Shown piece after piece: positions 5,657 through 5,828 of a stretch of 5,828 nucleotides of DNA. The position numbers were made by a program, and so were the translations under genes. This DNA comes from Gammaproteobacteria bacterium. GTDB lineage: Bacteria; Pseudomonadota; Gammaproteobacteria; UBA9214. The notes beneath the pieces were generated by a model. That model was given only the letters and a program-made list of their open reading frames with translations. It searched no databases and was not told the DNA's origin. Positions within the stretch are counted from its first letter, which is position 1, and every line of letters begins with the position of its first letter. The stretch spans positions 1 to 5,828 of the forward strand of contig DAOVVG010000166.1 of the NCBI GenBank assembly GCA_030632175.1, in the 5' to 3' direction.

Positions 5657-5828
5657 TGATTCGGTTGGTTTAGCTGAACCTGATCTGGCAGATAGTATCC
5701 GTATGGCATGTACGGACACAAACTTCTTGTTTAGTCATCTATTATATAGCCAATAGCTTAAGGACCGGATCCGACCCCAAGCGGAAGTTTAGCGTTTGGT
5801 GATACAAGCTAATTGGGTGTATGGTTAA
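5657..5828. other. Non-coding right end with small inverted repeats
   Basis: I find no gene in these 172 bp. TCCGTA (5698-5703) and TACGGA (5711-5716) form a 6-bp stem with a 7-nt loop. The segment GGTTTAGCTGAACC (about 5667-5680) is nearly self-complementary when G-U pairs are allowed. Neither is followed by a T-run, so termination of the ATP-grasp transcript here is possible but unproven. An AT-rich patch around 5738-5749 contains TATAAT on the minus strand with no good -35 partner. The 8-bp palindrome CGGATCCG (5766-5773) runs into ACCCC. The stretch is visibly richer in A/T than the genes before it. Confidence 0.5.

Noticed and set aside
5533..5721. Minus-strand open frame at the right end as a small gene
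   Set aside because: Most of it is antisense to the ATP-grasp gene, and the part outside is low-complexity spacer without a good ribosome site.
1..5828. CRISPR array, tRNA or rRNA gene, integron attC site or complete insertion sequence
   Set aside because: No regularly spaced repeats, cloverleaf-like segments, terminal inverted repeats with a transposase, or attC core pairs were found on reading both strands.

Overview
The window looks like chromosomal DNA of a gammaproteobacterium. The strongest pointers are an RppH with the family's exact Nudix spacing and a full-length PtsP (GAF-EI, the first enzyme of the nitrogen-related PTS). The rppH-ptsP order is shared by many gammaproteobacteria, and a HAD-IB phosphatase beside the pair recalls Pseudomonas. 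Base composition is moderately GC-rich by eye. I did not recognise the species.

Layout: (1) 1-106, minus strand, the first 35 codons of a FecCD/BtuC-type ABC transporter permease running off the left edge. (2) 171-824, minus strand, a complete HAD-IB phosphatase that begins at GTG. (3) 825-966, the divergent intergenic region. (4) 967-1467, plus strand, rppH, also with a GTG start. (5) 1562-3823, plus strand, ptsP. (6) 3824-3999, a spacer with a very AT-rich tract and possible promoter elements. (7) 4000-4392, an IscA/HesB-type Fe-S carrier with an unusual cysteine-rich tail. (8) 4385-5656, an ATP-grasp ligase overlapping the carrier by 8 bp, with an 11-bp perfect inverted repeat at the 5' end of its coding sequence. 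(9) 5657-5828, a non-coding tail with small inverted repeats and no recognised gene.

How the genes may work together: RppH (mRNA 5'-pyrophosphate removal) and PtsP (nitrogen/carbon sensing through phosphorylation of NPr) are housekeeping regulators in one orientation, 94 bp apart. The HAD phosphatase and the permease run the other way. The least ordinary part is the carrier/ATP-grasp pair: the overlap suggests coupled translation, and no characterised pathway known to me joins an A-type carrier to an L-amino-acid-ligase-like ATP-grasp enzyme. In E. coli ptsP is followed by lgt and thyA; here this pair occupies that place.

Three of the five complete genes appear to start at GTG. Two of these starts are well supported by Shine-Dalgarno position and family alignment. 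The third, in the ATP-grasp gene, is less certain.
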